A stretch of 64,000 bases of DNA from Lepus europaeus (Eukaryota > Chordata > Mammalia > Lagomorpha > Leporidae), in the NCBI RefSeq assembly GCF_033115175.1, contig NC_084837.1:26056266-26120265 (forward strand), in the 5' to 3' direction. Of this stretch, positions 26,701 through 39,200 are shown one piece after another. The stretch's first letter is position 1. The number at the start of each line of letters is the position of its first letter. The notes under the pieces are model-generated. The model searched no databases and was not told the origin of the DNA. It worked only from the letters and a program-made list of their open reading frames with translations. The position numbers and the translations under genes were made by a program.

Positions 26701-29700
26701 TTCGAGTCCCAGCTGCTCCACTTCCTATCCAGCTCTCTGTTAATGTTCTTGGGAAAGCAGTGGAAGATGGTCCAAGTTCTTGAACCCCTGTACCCACGTG
26801 GGAAACCTGGATGAAGCCCCTGGCTCCTGGATTCCACCAGATCCAACCCAGCCATTGTGGTCATTTGGGCAGCAAACCAGTGGAATGGAGACTTCTCTTT
26901 CTCTCTGCCTCTGCCTCTCCCTCTCTGTAACTCTACCTTTCAAATAATAAGTAAATCTTTAAAAATTATAAGAAAAAGAACCAAACAGAAATATTTGAAA
27001 TTAAAAGTTACTCTATCAAATAAAAAATATAGTTGAAAGCCTCAACAACATACTAAATCAATAAGAAAGCATGGAAGACAGGTCTTTTGAAATATCATAG
27101 TCAGACAAAAAAGAAAGAAAGACAATAAGATTTTTTTGAAAGATTCGTTTTATTTATTTATTTTTTTAGATTTATTTATTTGAGGCAGGCGCTGTGCCTC
27201 ACTAGGTTAATCCTCCACCTGCGGCGCCGGCACCCCAGGTTCTAGTCCCAGTCGGGGCGCTGGATTCTGTTCTGGTTGCTCCTCTTCCAGGCCAGCTCTC
27301 TGCTGTGGCCTGGGAAGGCAGTGGAGGATGGCCCAAGTGCTTGGGCCCTGCACCAGCGGATGGAAGACCTTGTTTCTCTCTCTCTCTGCCACCGCCCCCC
27401 CCACTGACCCCCGCCCCTGGCTCTCTGTAACTCTGCCTTTCAAATAAATAAGATAGAAGATTCAAAAAAATAAATAATGAAAAAGAAAAAAATGGTTTTA
27501 TGTACAAGTAGGGGATGAGGACAGTGTGCATGGAGACAGAAATGGGAAACACATCTTTCAATGTACACTTCAAAGCATGATTTCAATTTTTGACCCACGT
27601 GAATGAGTCACCTATTCAAAAAGTTAAATTAGGTAATCAATAAGTTAGTGCAAAAGAAAAGCAAAGAGTTGCTCCCACTTTTACGTCACGGTTCTGATCC
27701 AGGGTTCAGAACTGCTATTACTTTTCACATCAAGAAAGGAGTGTGATCACATCTTGGAAGAAATCTCATCCTTCCAACTTTTCTGTTTGGGCCAAAAGCT
27801 CTCATGCTCATTTAACTGTAACTCACGTAGTAAGTGCGGCTGCCGTCTTACCTGTCTTTATATACCCAGCAGGAAAGTTTATCCCGTGGCGTTGGTGGTT
27901 GTCCTGCAAAGCTGCTGAGTTTTTCCCAAAGGTAGGTTCCATCTCTTGTTCTCAAATTAACAAAATAAAGCTTTTAAAAGACGAGAACATGATTAGCATG
28001 CAAAGCATCTGCAAATTAAATATACATCAGAGGAATTTGTAATCCATAAATGGATACTATTACGTCTCTTTTTATTAGGTAAAATTTTTACCTATACAAA
28101 TTAAAAAGTGTAGAATTAATGAAAATGAGACAGTGTTTTAGAAGCAGAAATGGTATACAAAACACAGGAAAAGGAGCATTGCCCATGACAACTTGTCCTA
28201 GGAGTATAAATTAAGGATGCAGAAAGACACAGAAAAAGACAAGAACAATGCAAGAGAATTGCTGCATTTCACTCTCTCTTTAAAATCTTGGAATTATAAA
28301 CTTAAAATGTTCTACATATATCTTCTTGAAATATTCACAAAGTTGTGGGGCCAGCGCTGTGGCGTAGCGGGTAAAACCACTGCTTGCAGCGCCGGCATCC
28401 CACATGTGCGCCAGTTCGAATCCCAGCTGTGCCAATTTCAAACCTGCTCCCTGCTACTGCGCATGGGAAAGCAGTGGAGGATGGCCCAAGTCCTTGAGCC
28501 CCTGCATCCACGCGGGAGACCTGGATGAAGCTCCTGGCTCCTGGCTTCCGCCTGGCCCAACCCTGGCTGTTGCGGCCATCTGAGGAGCGAACCAGTAGAT
28601 GGAAGATCTCTCTCTCTCTCTGTCTCTCCCTCTCTGTAACTCTGCTTTCAAATAAAATAAATAAATCTTTAAAAGAATTCATGAGGTTGCGAGACAAAGT
28701 GATGCATTCAATAGGCCATTCATCGTGCACGCTCCTGAATGAAAAGGAAGCATTACTCTGTTGCTGTATCCTTGGTCATCGTATCCTCCAAACACGTACA
28801 GCTTTCCGTGGATGCAAGCACCACAGCTTCCTGACATGGAGGCAGGCAGTTCTCCTTCCATGAGGTGCATGCTCCTGCAGCAAGAACAAGATGGAATACG
28901 TGACTTTTCCAGAAGAGCCAACGAACATTCCCTTCACATTCCGTGGTCACTGTTTTCAGGGAATGTTGCCACTGCCAACTACAATCAGAGTGCAATGGGC
29001 ACCAGTGCTGGGAAACACTCTAAGATGCAGGGAAACACTTTTCAATCTGCAAGGATTTAAAAACAAAACAAAACAAAAAAAACCACAAAATTTTCCATAC
29101 ATGCCACTGGAACTCAGAATGTAATACCAAAGCCTTCGGTGACAGTGTTGGTGTTAAGAGGAACCATTAAAGAGCATGAAGAACAGCAGAAGCAAAGAGC
29201 CACAGAGAGGGGATCACTGAAAGAAATGGAAATGGAGGCTTCTTCACGTTGCAGGGTGCTCTAGGTCTGATCTCAAACCTCCTGTGGTTTACAAAATCAT
29301 TTAGAATAGACAGTAAAATCAGAGATACTCTGCAATTTAAAATGACTTACCACAACCCACTATCAATATCATAGGTCCAAATTTCATCATTAGGCAAATA
29401 TACTTCATTGTCTTCAATAGACTAAAAATATAGAATACATAAAGTTATTCATTACAGAGTCATAATTAAACAGTTTCTCAAGAGGAGAAAAATTACAATG
29501 AAAACACTGCAAAACGCAAAATTATGCTCCAAGATTTTTTTTCAATATAAAATAAGGCAAGTGAAGGTTCTCTAAGAGAAAAATGAGGAAAAAATAAACT
29601 TTAGAACTGTAAATACCAAGTACATGAATCTCAACAAAAAGACTCCTGACAGTTAAACATTGAAAAGGAACTTTGAGTAAGGTAAAATAGCAAAACCATA

Positions 29701-32700
29701 GTATTTGCAGCAGGCTATTAAAGACAATAAAGAAGCAAAAGAAAAAAACATTAAAAAGGGTAATACATTTTGGGTACAGGGAAATGAAAGAAATTTTTAA
29801 AGATAATTTTAAAGAGAGATAGGAAAGGATAACAATCTTATTCAAGTTGAAAAAACATATGGGTTGGGGATGGAGCTGTGGCACAGTGGGTTAACGTCCT
29901 AGCCTGAAGCACCGGCATCCCATATGGGCGCCGGTTCTAGTCCTGGCTGCTCCACTTTCGATCTAGCTCTTTGCTATGGCCTGAGATAGCAGTAGAAGAT
30001 GGCCCAAGTCCTTGGGCCCCTGCACCCACGTGGGAGACCTGGAAGAAGCTCCTGGCTCCTGGCTTTGGATCGGCACAGCTCGGGCTGTTGCGGCCATCTG
30101 GGGAGTGAATCATTAGACAGAAGACCTCTCTTTCTCTCTGCCTTTCCTCTCTCTGTGTAACTCTTTCAAATAAATAAATAGATCTTAAAAAGAAAGAAAG
30201 AAAGAAAGAAAAAAACACATGGGATAAAGCAAGTCCTTACATAAATTTGTCATGATTTATTGAAATCTATGAAACAATTTGGGGGCTGGCACTGTGGCGT
30301 ACTGGGTAAAGCTGATGCCTGCAGTGCCGGCATCCCTTATGGGTGCCAGTTCGAGTCCTGGCTGTTCCACTTCCAATCCAGCTCTCTGCTATATCCTGAG
30401 AAAGCAGCAGAAGGAAAGATGGTCTAAGTCCTTGGGCCCCTGCAACCACATAGGAGACCTGGAAGAAGTTCCTGGTTCCTGGCTTCGGATCGGCGTGGCT
30501 CCGGCCATTGTGGCCAATTGGGGAGTGAACCAACCAGCAGATGGAAGACCTTTTCTCTCTCTCTCTCTCTCTCTGTCTCTCTGCCTCTCCTTCACTATCT
30601 GTATAACTCTGACTTTCAAGTAAATAAATAAATAAATAAATCTTTTAAAAAAGGAAAACACATTAAAAAACAATTTTAAAAAGCCAGCTAGTTTTTTAAA
30701 AAGCAGCTTAGGAATTTCTAAAAGTATATGATACATAAATTACATGCCTAGTAAATTTTGCTGTTCCTTATTACCACGGTAAATTACAAAAACACTATAT
30801 TAACTACTCTCTTTTCACACATACATAAAATCCACTACATTAATTATAGGAACCATTCACTTATGTCAATCAAACAATCGTATTAGATGGTCATGTAAGC
30901 AATTCAGAAGAAGAAAGGAAGTTGCTTGTAGGAGTCTAAGGATGAATGGCATCAGATCCAGCAGCCCCATGTGTACACGTTTCCAAAATAAATATTATGC
31001 AAATGAGTTGTCACTATTCTGAAGCTCCTTCCACAGTTCTCTACTGCTCTTGGCACAGTCTAAAATTCTTAGGGCTCTATACTGTGTGGTATGTTAAGGT
31101 AGCTGCTGTCCCTCCAATCCTCAACATGCCTTTCATTGATTAAGCCCCAGTCGTCTTACAGTTCCTAAACCTCTCTAATTCCTTGCTGTGATACAGCCTC
31201 ATCCTCACTTGTCTCTCTTCTTAGAATGCTCTTTCAGGGGCCTGGGTTGTGGTATAATGGGTTAAACCACCACCCTGTGACACCAGTGTCCCATCTGGGC
31301 ACCAGTCTGAGTCCTGGCTGCTCCCCTTCTGATCCAACTCCCTGCTAATCCTCCTGGGGAAGAAGCAGAAGAAGGCCCAAGTCCTTGGGCCCCTGCACCC
31401 GTGTGGGAGAATTGTGGCTCCTGGCTTCAGTGTGAAGATACGGAGAAAGACAGGAGCAAGCCCCATCCATTATACTGAGACAAAATGGAGGGGCCGGCGT
31501 TGTGGCGTAGCAAGTAAAGCTGCCGCCTGCGATGCCAGCATCCCATACTGGCACCAGTTTGAGACCTGGCTGCTCCACTTCTGATCCAGCTCTCTGCTGT
31601 GGCCTGGGAAAGCAGTAGAAGATGGCCCAAGTCCTTGGGCCCCTGCACTGGCATTTGGGGATCTAGAAGAAGCTCCTGGCTCCTGGCTTTGGATCAGCAC
31701 AGCTCCGGTTGTTGCAGCCAATTGCAGAGTGAACCAGTGGATGGAAGACCTCTCTCTCTACCTCTCCTTCTATCTCTGTAACTCTGCTTTTCAAATAAAT
31801 AAATAAATAAATAAATATTTTAAAGAAAAAGACAAAACAGAGAGAATGAAGAGGCAATTTTGAAGAGACAAAGCTGAGAGTTTTGCAAAACTGTTAAAAA
31901 GCCATCTCTCCAACTCTTTCAAATAAATAACTTTAAAAAAAAGTCGTCAATTCTGACATCCAGGTATTCCTAACAAGTTCCAAGAAGGATACATAGAAAT
32001 ACACACCTAGATACTTGATAGTAAAACTGCAGAACCTCAAAGAAAAAGAGATTCTTCCAAACAACTAGAGAAAACATAGACCATCTTCAAAGCAGACAAT
32101 GACTGCATTCTCACAACAACACTACAAGGCTGAATAATCTTAGAATGTGTGCTCAAGAAAGCTCCTAGCAACCCAGAATTTTATACCCAGGGAAAATACC
32201 TTCTAAGAACTCAGGTGAAATAAATAAATAATGAGTAAAATCTGAGAGAGTGGACCAATGACAGTATCTCAAATAAGGAAATTCTAACGGATGTATTACT
32301 ACAGGCAAAAGGAAAACAATGCCAAAGATCTGAAATGCAACAAGGAAGGGTATGATAAGACATTAAAAAATATGTAGGTAAATATAAACATTTTAAAAAG
32401 TGATAAACTATTTTTTGATATCCACCTTGAGAAGAAGAACAGGATATTACTAACTAGGGAAAGGAGTGAGTAGACTTAAAATTTTCTGGGACCAGAGTTG
32501 TGGTGCAGTGGGTTAAGCCACCATCTGAAATGCCAGAATCCCATATGGGCACCAGTTCCAGTCCTGGCTGCTCTACTTCTGATCCAGCCCCCTGCTAATG
32601 TGCCTGGGAAAGCAGCAGAAGATGGCCCAAGTGCTTGGCGCCCTATCACCCACAAGGCAAACCTGTATGGAGTTCCAGGCTCCTGGCTTTGGCCTGGTCC

Positions 32701-35700
32701 AGCCCTAGTTGTGGCCATTTAGGGGGTGAACCAGCAGATGGAAGATCTCTCTGCCATTTCTTCTCTCTCTAACTCTGCTTGTAAAAAAAACAATTTTTTT
32801 TCTCTTAAGGGGCTTGAACTATATGGGAAGACACTGTCTAACTTTGAATACTATAAAGTGTTCATAAAGTGTTCATGTTGAAATAAGGTGGTTACCAGCC
32901 AACTAAAAGCAAATAATGATTTCTCTAAAAGCAAAGAGAAAAAAAAAAAAAAAACAGAAAAAGAACAAACAAAAAAGTTCTCAAACAACTCTTAATTCAT
33001 ATACACACAAAATTGTAGTCCAGGCCGGCGCTGTGGCTCACTAGGCTAATCCTCCGCCTGCAGCGCCAGCACCCCGGGTTCTAGTCTCGGTTGGGGCGCC
33101 GGTTCCATCCCGGTTGCTCCTCTTCCAGTCCAGCTCTCTACTGTGGCCGGGAAGGCAGTGGAGGATGGCCCAGGTCACTGGGCCCTGCACCCGCATGGGA
33201 GACCAGGAGAAGCCGCTGGCTCCTGGCTTCGGATCCGTCGCAGCGCGTTGGCCATAGCGGCCACCTGGGATGAATCAACAGAAGGAAGACCTTTCTCTCT
33301 GTCTCTCTCTCTCACTGTCTAACTCTGCCTGTCACAAAAAAAAAAAAAAAAAGTAGTCCAAAAATGCAATATACAGTGCCAAAGGCAGAAACTAACAACT
33401 CAATAGCTAGAGTGAGAGATTTTAATAACTGTTGCATAATTTCAGAATAAGAAATCAAAATAACAATAAAAACACAGGAGATTTTAAACAATACCATCAG
33501 CAAGACTGATAAAAGTGATACATAAGGCCGGCGCCTGGGCTCACTAGGCTAATCCTCCGCATACGGCACCGGCACCCCAGGTTCTAGTCCTGGTTGGGGC
33601 GCCGGGTTCTGTCCCGGCTGCTCCTCTTCCAGTCCAGCTCTCTGCTGTGGCCCGGGAGTACAGTGGAAGATGGCCCAGGTCTTTGGGCCCTGCACCCCAT
33701 GGGAGACCAGAAGAAGCACCTGGCTCCTGCCTTCGGATCAGCGCAGCGCGCCGGCCATAGTGGCCATTTGGGGGGTGAACCAATGGAAAGGAAACCTTTC
33801 TCTCTGTCTCTCTCTCTCTCTCACTGTCTAACTCTGCCTGTCAAAAACAAAACAAAACAAAACAAAAAAACTTGAGGTTAGGGGGCCAGCACTGTGGTGC
33901 AGGGGTTTAAAGCCCCGGCCTGAACGCTGGCATCTCATATGGCCGCTTGGTTTCTCCTCTTCTGATCCAGCTCTCTGCTATGGCCTGGGGAAGCAGTAGA
34001 AGATGGCCCAAGTCCTCGGGCCCCTGCACCCACCTGGGAGACCCGGAAGAAGCTCCTGGCTCCTGGCTTCAGATTGGCTCAGCTCCGGCCGTTGCGGCCA
34101 ATTGGGGAGTGAACCAGCGGATGGAAGACCTCTCTCTCTCTCCCTCTCTGTGTAACTCTTTCAAATAAATAAAATAAATCTTAAAAAAAAAAAACAAAAA
34201 AAAACTTGAGGTTAAGATGTTTGGCTCAGTGATTAAGTTGCCACTTGTGCTGCCCACACCCCATTCTGAAGTGCCAGGACGCTCTGCTTCCAATTCCAGT
34301 TTCCTCCTAATTCATGGCCAGGAGACAGCAGATGATGGCTCAAGTACTTTGGTCTCTAGTACCCATGTAAGAGACCTGGATTGAATTCGGGGCTCTCGGC
34401 TTCAGTCTGGCCCAGTATAATATTTTATAATGGCCCAGCCCTGGCTCTTAAATGCATTAGGAAACAAACCAGCAGAGAGGAGATCTCTTATCTTCTCTGC
34501 CAGTCTTTGTGCTTCTGTGTGTATGTGTGTGTGTCATTCAAATAAAAAATATATATATAAAAAACAAAAAATTAGAAATCCAGAAAAAAATACTTGAAGG
34601 TTATAGTTAAGTAGGCACTTAGAAGAAGAAAATTTATAAGCCAGCGCCGTGGCTTAACAGGCTAATCCCCCGCCTTGCGGCGCCGGCACACCAGGTTCTG
34701 GTCCCGCTTGGGGCGCCGGATTCTATCCTGGTTGCCCCTCTTCCAGGCCAGCTCTCTGCTATGGCCCGGGAAGGCAGTGGAGGATGGGCCAAGTGCTTGG
34801 GCCCTGCACCCGCATGGGAGACCAGGAGAAGCACCTGGCTCCTGCCTTTGGATCAGCGTGGTGCGCCAGCCGCAGCGGCCATTAGAGGGTGAACCAACGG
34901 CAAAAGGAAGACCTTTCTCTCTGTCTCTCTCTCTCTCACTATCCACTCTGCCTGTCAATAAATAAATAAATAAAAGAATTTTAAATATGACAATATTTAT
35001 AAATATGTGGTGTGGAGGAACTGTTGAAATTCTCTTTCATTCTCTTCAGGATAGACTCAACAAGTTATTTGTAGTTGTGATTGTGTTTATTTCAATTTCA
35101 GAGTATAGTAGCTATATTAAAGATTAACTAATTGGTCTCACTGAAGCCAACAGAGAACTAGCTGTTGTGTTTTTTCTTCACTGATAAATAAAATACAGAA
35201 AAAAATTTAGTTACATCTGGAGGAAGATTTTAAAAATGAATTTAATTCCTTTAATACACTTGGGATTTTCAAAATTTTTCCATCTCAGTTTTCTGAATTT
35301 GTGTTGTTGAATTTGTGTTGTATTTCATGTTAAGTTACCAACACTGTTGGAAAAAAATTATTTAACATCCTTAAAAAATTAAAAGTAGAGCTACCCTATG
35401 ATTCTGCACTCCCATAACCAGGTATATATCCAAAAGAGAAGAAATTAGTATGTCAAAGAAACACCTGCACCACCACATTATTGTAGCACTCTGCACAACA
35501 GCCAAGATGTAAAATCTGTCTACGTGCTCATCCAGAAATAAAATAAAGAATATGTTAGGGGCTGGTGCTGTGGCATAGTGGGTTAAGCTGCTGCCTTCAA
35601 TGCCAACATCCAATATGGGCACCAGTTCAAGTCGCAGCTGCTCCACTTTGGATCTAGCTCCCTGCTAATGTGTCTGGGAAAACAGTGGAGGACAGCCCAA

Positions 35701-36182
35701 GTGCTTGGGCCCCTGTACCCAGGTGGGAGACCTAGAAGAAGCTCCTGTCTTCAGCCTGGCTCAGCCCTGGCTGTTGTGGCCATTTGGATAGTAAATCAAT
35801 GGATGGAAGATCGATCTCTCTTTCTCTAACTCTTTCAAATAAATTTAAATACATATATTAATAAAAAAAATAAAAAGAATATGCGGTGGGCCAGTGCCGT
35901 GGCTCACTTGGTTAATCCTCCGCCTGCGGCGCCGGCATCCCATATGGGCACTGGGTTCTAGTCCCGGTTGCCCCTCTTCCAGTCCAGCTCTCTACTGTGG
36001 CCTGGGAAGGCAGTGGAGGATGGCCCAAGTGCTTGGGCTCTGCACTCGCATGGGAGACTGGGAGGAAGTACCTGGCTCCTGGCTTCAGATAGGCACAGCA
36101 CACCTGCCATAGTGGCCATTTTGGGGGGTGAACCAACGGAAGGAAGACTTTCTCTCTGTCTCTCTCTCTAACTCTGCCTGTC

Positions 36183-36220
<38 letters not shown>

Positions 36221-39200
36221 ATATGTGGCATACACACACGCACACACACACACACCACCAGAATACTATTCAGCCATAAAAAATGATAAAATGGCCCTAG
36301 GGGTTGTGAGCATTTGGGGAATGAACCAGCAGTTGGAAGATCCTTCTGGGGGCCAGTGCTGTGCTGTAGAGGATTAAAGCCGTGGCCTGCAGCACCGGCA
36401 TCCTATATGGGTGCTAGTTCAAGTATCAGCTCCTCCACTTCTGATCTAGCTCCCTATGAATGCTGCCTGGGAAAGCAGCGAGGGATGGCCCAATAAGTCT
36501 AAGTGCTCACCCAGAAATAAAATAAAGAATATATTGGGGGCTGCTGCACCCATGGGGAGACCCAGAAGAAGTTCCTGGCTTCTAGCTTTGGATCCACTTA
36601 GCTCCAGCTGTTACATCCATTTGGGGAGTAAACCTGCAGATGGAAGACCGCTCTATCTACCTCTCTCTGTAATTCTTTCAAATAAATAAAATAAATCTTT
36701 TTATTAAAAACAAAGACTTTTCTGTCTGCCTTCAAAATAAATTAAAAAAAAATTTAAAGATGAAATACTGTCATCTGTGGAACAGATGAACTTAAAGGAC
36801 ATTATGTTAGGTGAAGCACAGAAAGTTAAATATGGCATGATCTCACTCCTCTATGGATTCTTTAAAAAAAAAAAAGAAGTTGATCTTATGAAAGTTGAGA
36901 GGTTGGAAAGGAGAGGGGAGTAGAAGGAAGGGAAAATGTTATTCAACCGTTTCAATGTCACAGTTAGATGGAGCAAGTTCTGATGTGCCATTGTGCAATA
37001 GGGTGATTACATTAACCATAGCAAATTTCAAAATAGCCAAAGGGGGGATTTCTAATGTTATTCACCAAGAATACATTATTTTTGAGGTGGTGAATATACC
37101 TAATTGCTCTCAGTTGATCATCATGCAATGTGCATGTATATCAAAATGTATAATTATGTAGCAATCAAAAATCAAGTGAGGGGGCAGTATCTGCTGGAAT
37201 GGTTCAGACGTGAACTGGGACACCCACACCCCATCTCTCAGTGCCTGGATTTCAGTCCTGGGACTGCTCTCAATTCTAGCTTCCTACTAATGAGGCAGAA
37301 AATGATGGCTCCAGTACTTGGGTCCTTGCCACCCATGTATCTGATGAGGTTCCTGGCACTTGTCTTTGGCCTGGTCCTGACTTAGCTGTCACAGTCACTT
37401 GAAGAGTAAACAGCAGATGGAAAATGTCTTCTGTTTCTATCTATTTCTCTGTTTCTCTCTGCCTTTCAAATACATAAAAACAATAAAAATAAAATAGAGG
37501 GTGATGTTAGCCTGGTGACTCAGACTCTCACATCCCACATTGAGAAACTAGGTTCAATCCCCAGCTCCAGTTTCTTCTTCTTCTTCTTTTTTTTTTAATT
37601 AAGATTTATTTTATGTCTGAAAGGCAGTGTTACCACGAGAGAGGCAAAGAAAGAGACAGATCTTTGATCTGCTGGTTCAATTCCTAAATGGCTGCAATGC
37701 TTGGAACTGGGATAGCGCAAAGCCAGGGGCCATCTTTTGCTGGGACCTGAATGGGAAGTACAACAATGGAAACTGAACTAGCATAAAAAACAAAACAAAC
37801 ATCCTAAAGAAAACATCAAATTTCATGGTTAAATGTTGAAAACAATCCCTTGAAATTATGGACCAAAAAAATGGCTCCTATTTAACATTGTACTTCAGGC
37901 CCACCAGTATATTAAAGAAAAGTAAGTGAAAAGGAATAACGGTGAAAATGGAAGACACAAAACTGTCACCATTGGCAGATTACACGACTACCTATGCAGA
38001 AAATAAGGAAATTAACAGATAATTTATGAGAATAGAAGTTGAGATGGTTTTCAGAATAAAAAAAAAATTCTAAAGTAAACTGTGTTTCAAACCACAATCA
38101 GATACTCCACTTCTGATCAAGCACCTGCTGATGGCCTGGGAAAGCAGTGGAAGATGGCACAACTGCTTGGGTCCCTGCACCTATGTGGGAGACCCGGAGG
38201 AAGCTCCTGGCTCCTGGCTTCAGATCAGCCCAGCTTCAGCTGTTGTGGCCATTTGGAAAGTGAACCAGAGGATGGAAGATGGAAGACCTCTCTCTGTCTC
38301 ACCTTATGTCTATAAGTGTGCCTCTCAAATAAATAAATCTTAAACAAACAAACAAACAAACAAACAAAAAAAAACCACAAGCTAGCGGCCGTTGCTGCGG
38401 CATTATGGGTAAAGCCACCTCCTATGACATTGGCATCTCATATGGTCGCAGGGTTCAAGTTCTTGCTGTTCTACTTCTGATCCAGCTCCCTGCTAATGTG
38501 CCTGGGAAAGCAGTGGAAGGGGACCCAAGTTCTTGCAGCCATATGACATGCAGCCATGTGATAGACCTGGAAGAAACTTCTGGCTCCTGGCTCCGGTTGG
38601 CTCAGCTCCGGCCATTGTGGCCATTTAGGGAGTGAACAAGCAGATGAAAAAATCATTCTTTCTCTCTCATTCACTGTGCCTTTCAAATAAATAAATAAAT
38701 CTTAAAAAAAAATAATATGGAAACAGAAAAGACCCTGAACAACCAAAGCAACCTTTTCTTTGTTTGTTTGTTTTGTTTTTTTGACAGGCAGAGTGGACAG
38801 TGAGAGAGAGAGAGAGAGACAGAGAGAAAGGTCTTCCTTTTTTCCGTTGGTTCACCCCACAATGGCCGCTGCAGCCGGTGAGCTGCGGCCAGTGCACCGC
38901 GCTGATCTGAAGCCAAGAGCCAGGTGCTTCTCCTGGTCTCCCATGGGGTGCAGGGCCCAAGGACTTGGGCCATCCTCCACTGCACTCCTGGGCCACAGCA
39001 GAGAGCTGGCCTGGAAGAGGAACAACTGGGACAGAATCCGGTGCCCCGACCGGGACTAGAACCCCGTGTGCCGGCGCTGCAGGTGGAGGATTAGCCCAAA
39101 GCAATCTTTAACAGCATCTAGAGATATCATAGCACCAGAGTTTTAAGACAAATTACACAACTATTGTATCAAACAGCACAGCAAGTAGAACAGAAAAGAA

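Larger units (their letters stand above)
25735..27130 (+). mobile_element. Old LINE-1/HAL1 ORF1 region, interrupted by SINEs
   Basis: Non-SINE parts (25735-25870, 26195-26285, 26605-26632, 26975-27130) join to one A-rich sequence typical of old L1 or HAL1 ORF1, with TTGAAAGCCTCAACAACATA and AAGACAGGTCTTTTGAAAT. It is heavily decayed. Confidence 0.65.
35355..37170 (+). mobile_element. Old LINE-1 3' region split by SINEs
   Basis: L1 parts at 35355-35556, 36220-36296 and 36715-37170 read on through the SINEs: TACCCTATGATTCTGCACTC, then ATTCAGCCATAAAAAATG, then a 3' UTR with GGTTGGAAAGGAGAGGGGAG and TATATCAAAATGTATAATT. An old family, non-functional. Confidence 0.7.

Noticed and set aside
28679..28921. 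80-residue open frame taken as a small gene
   Set aside because: It is KLHDC1 exon 3 read through into both introns; only 28757-28874 is coding.
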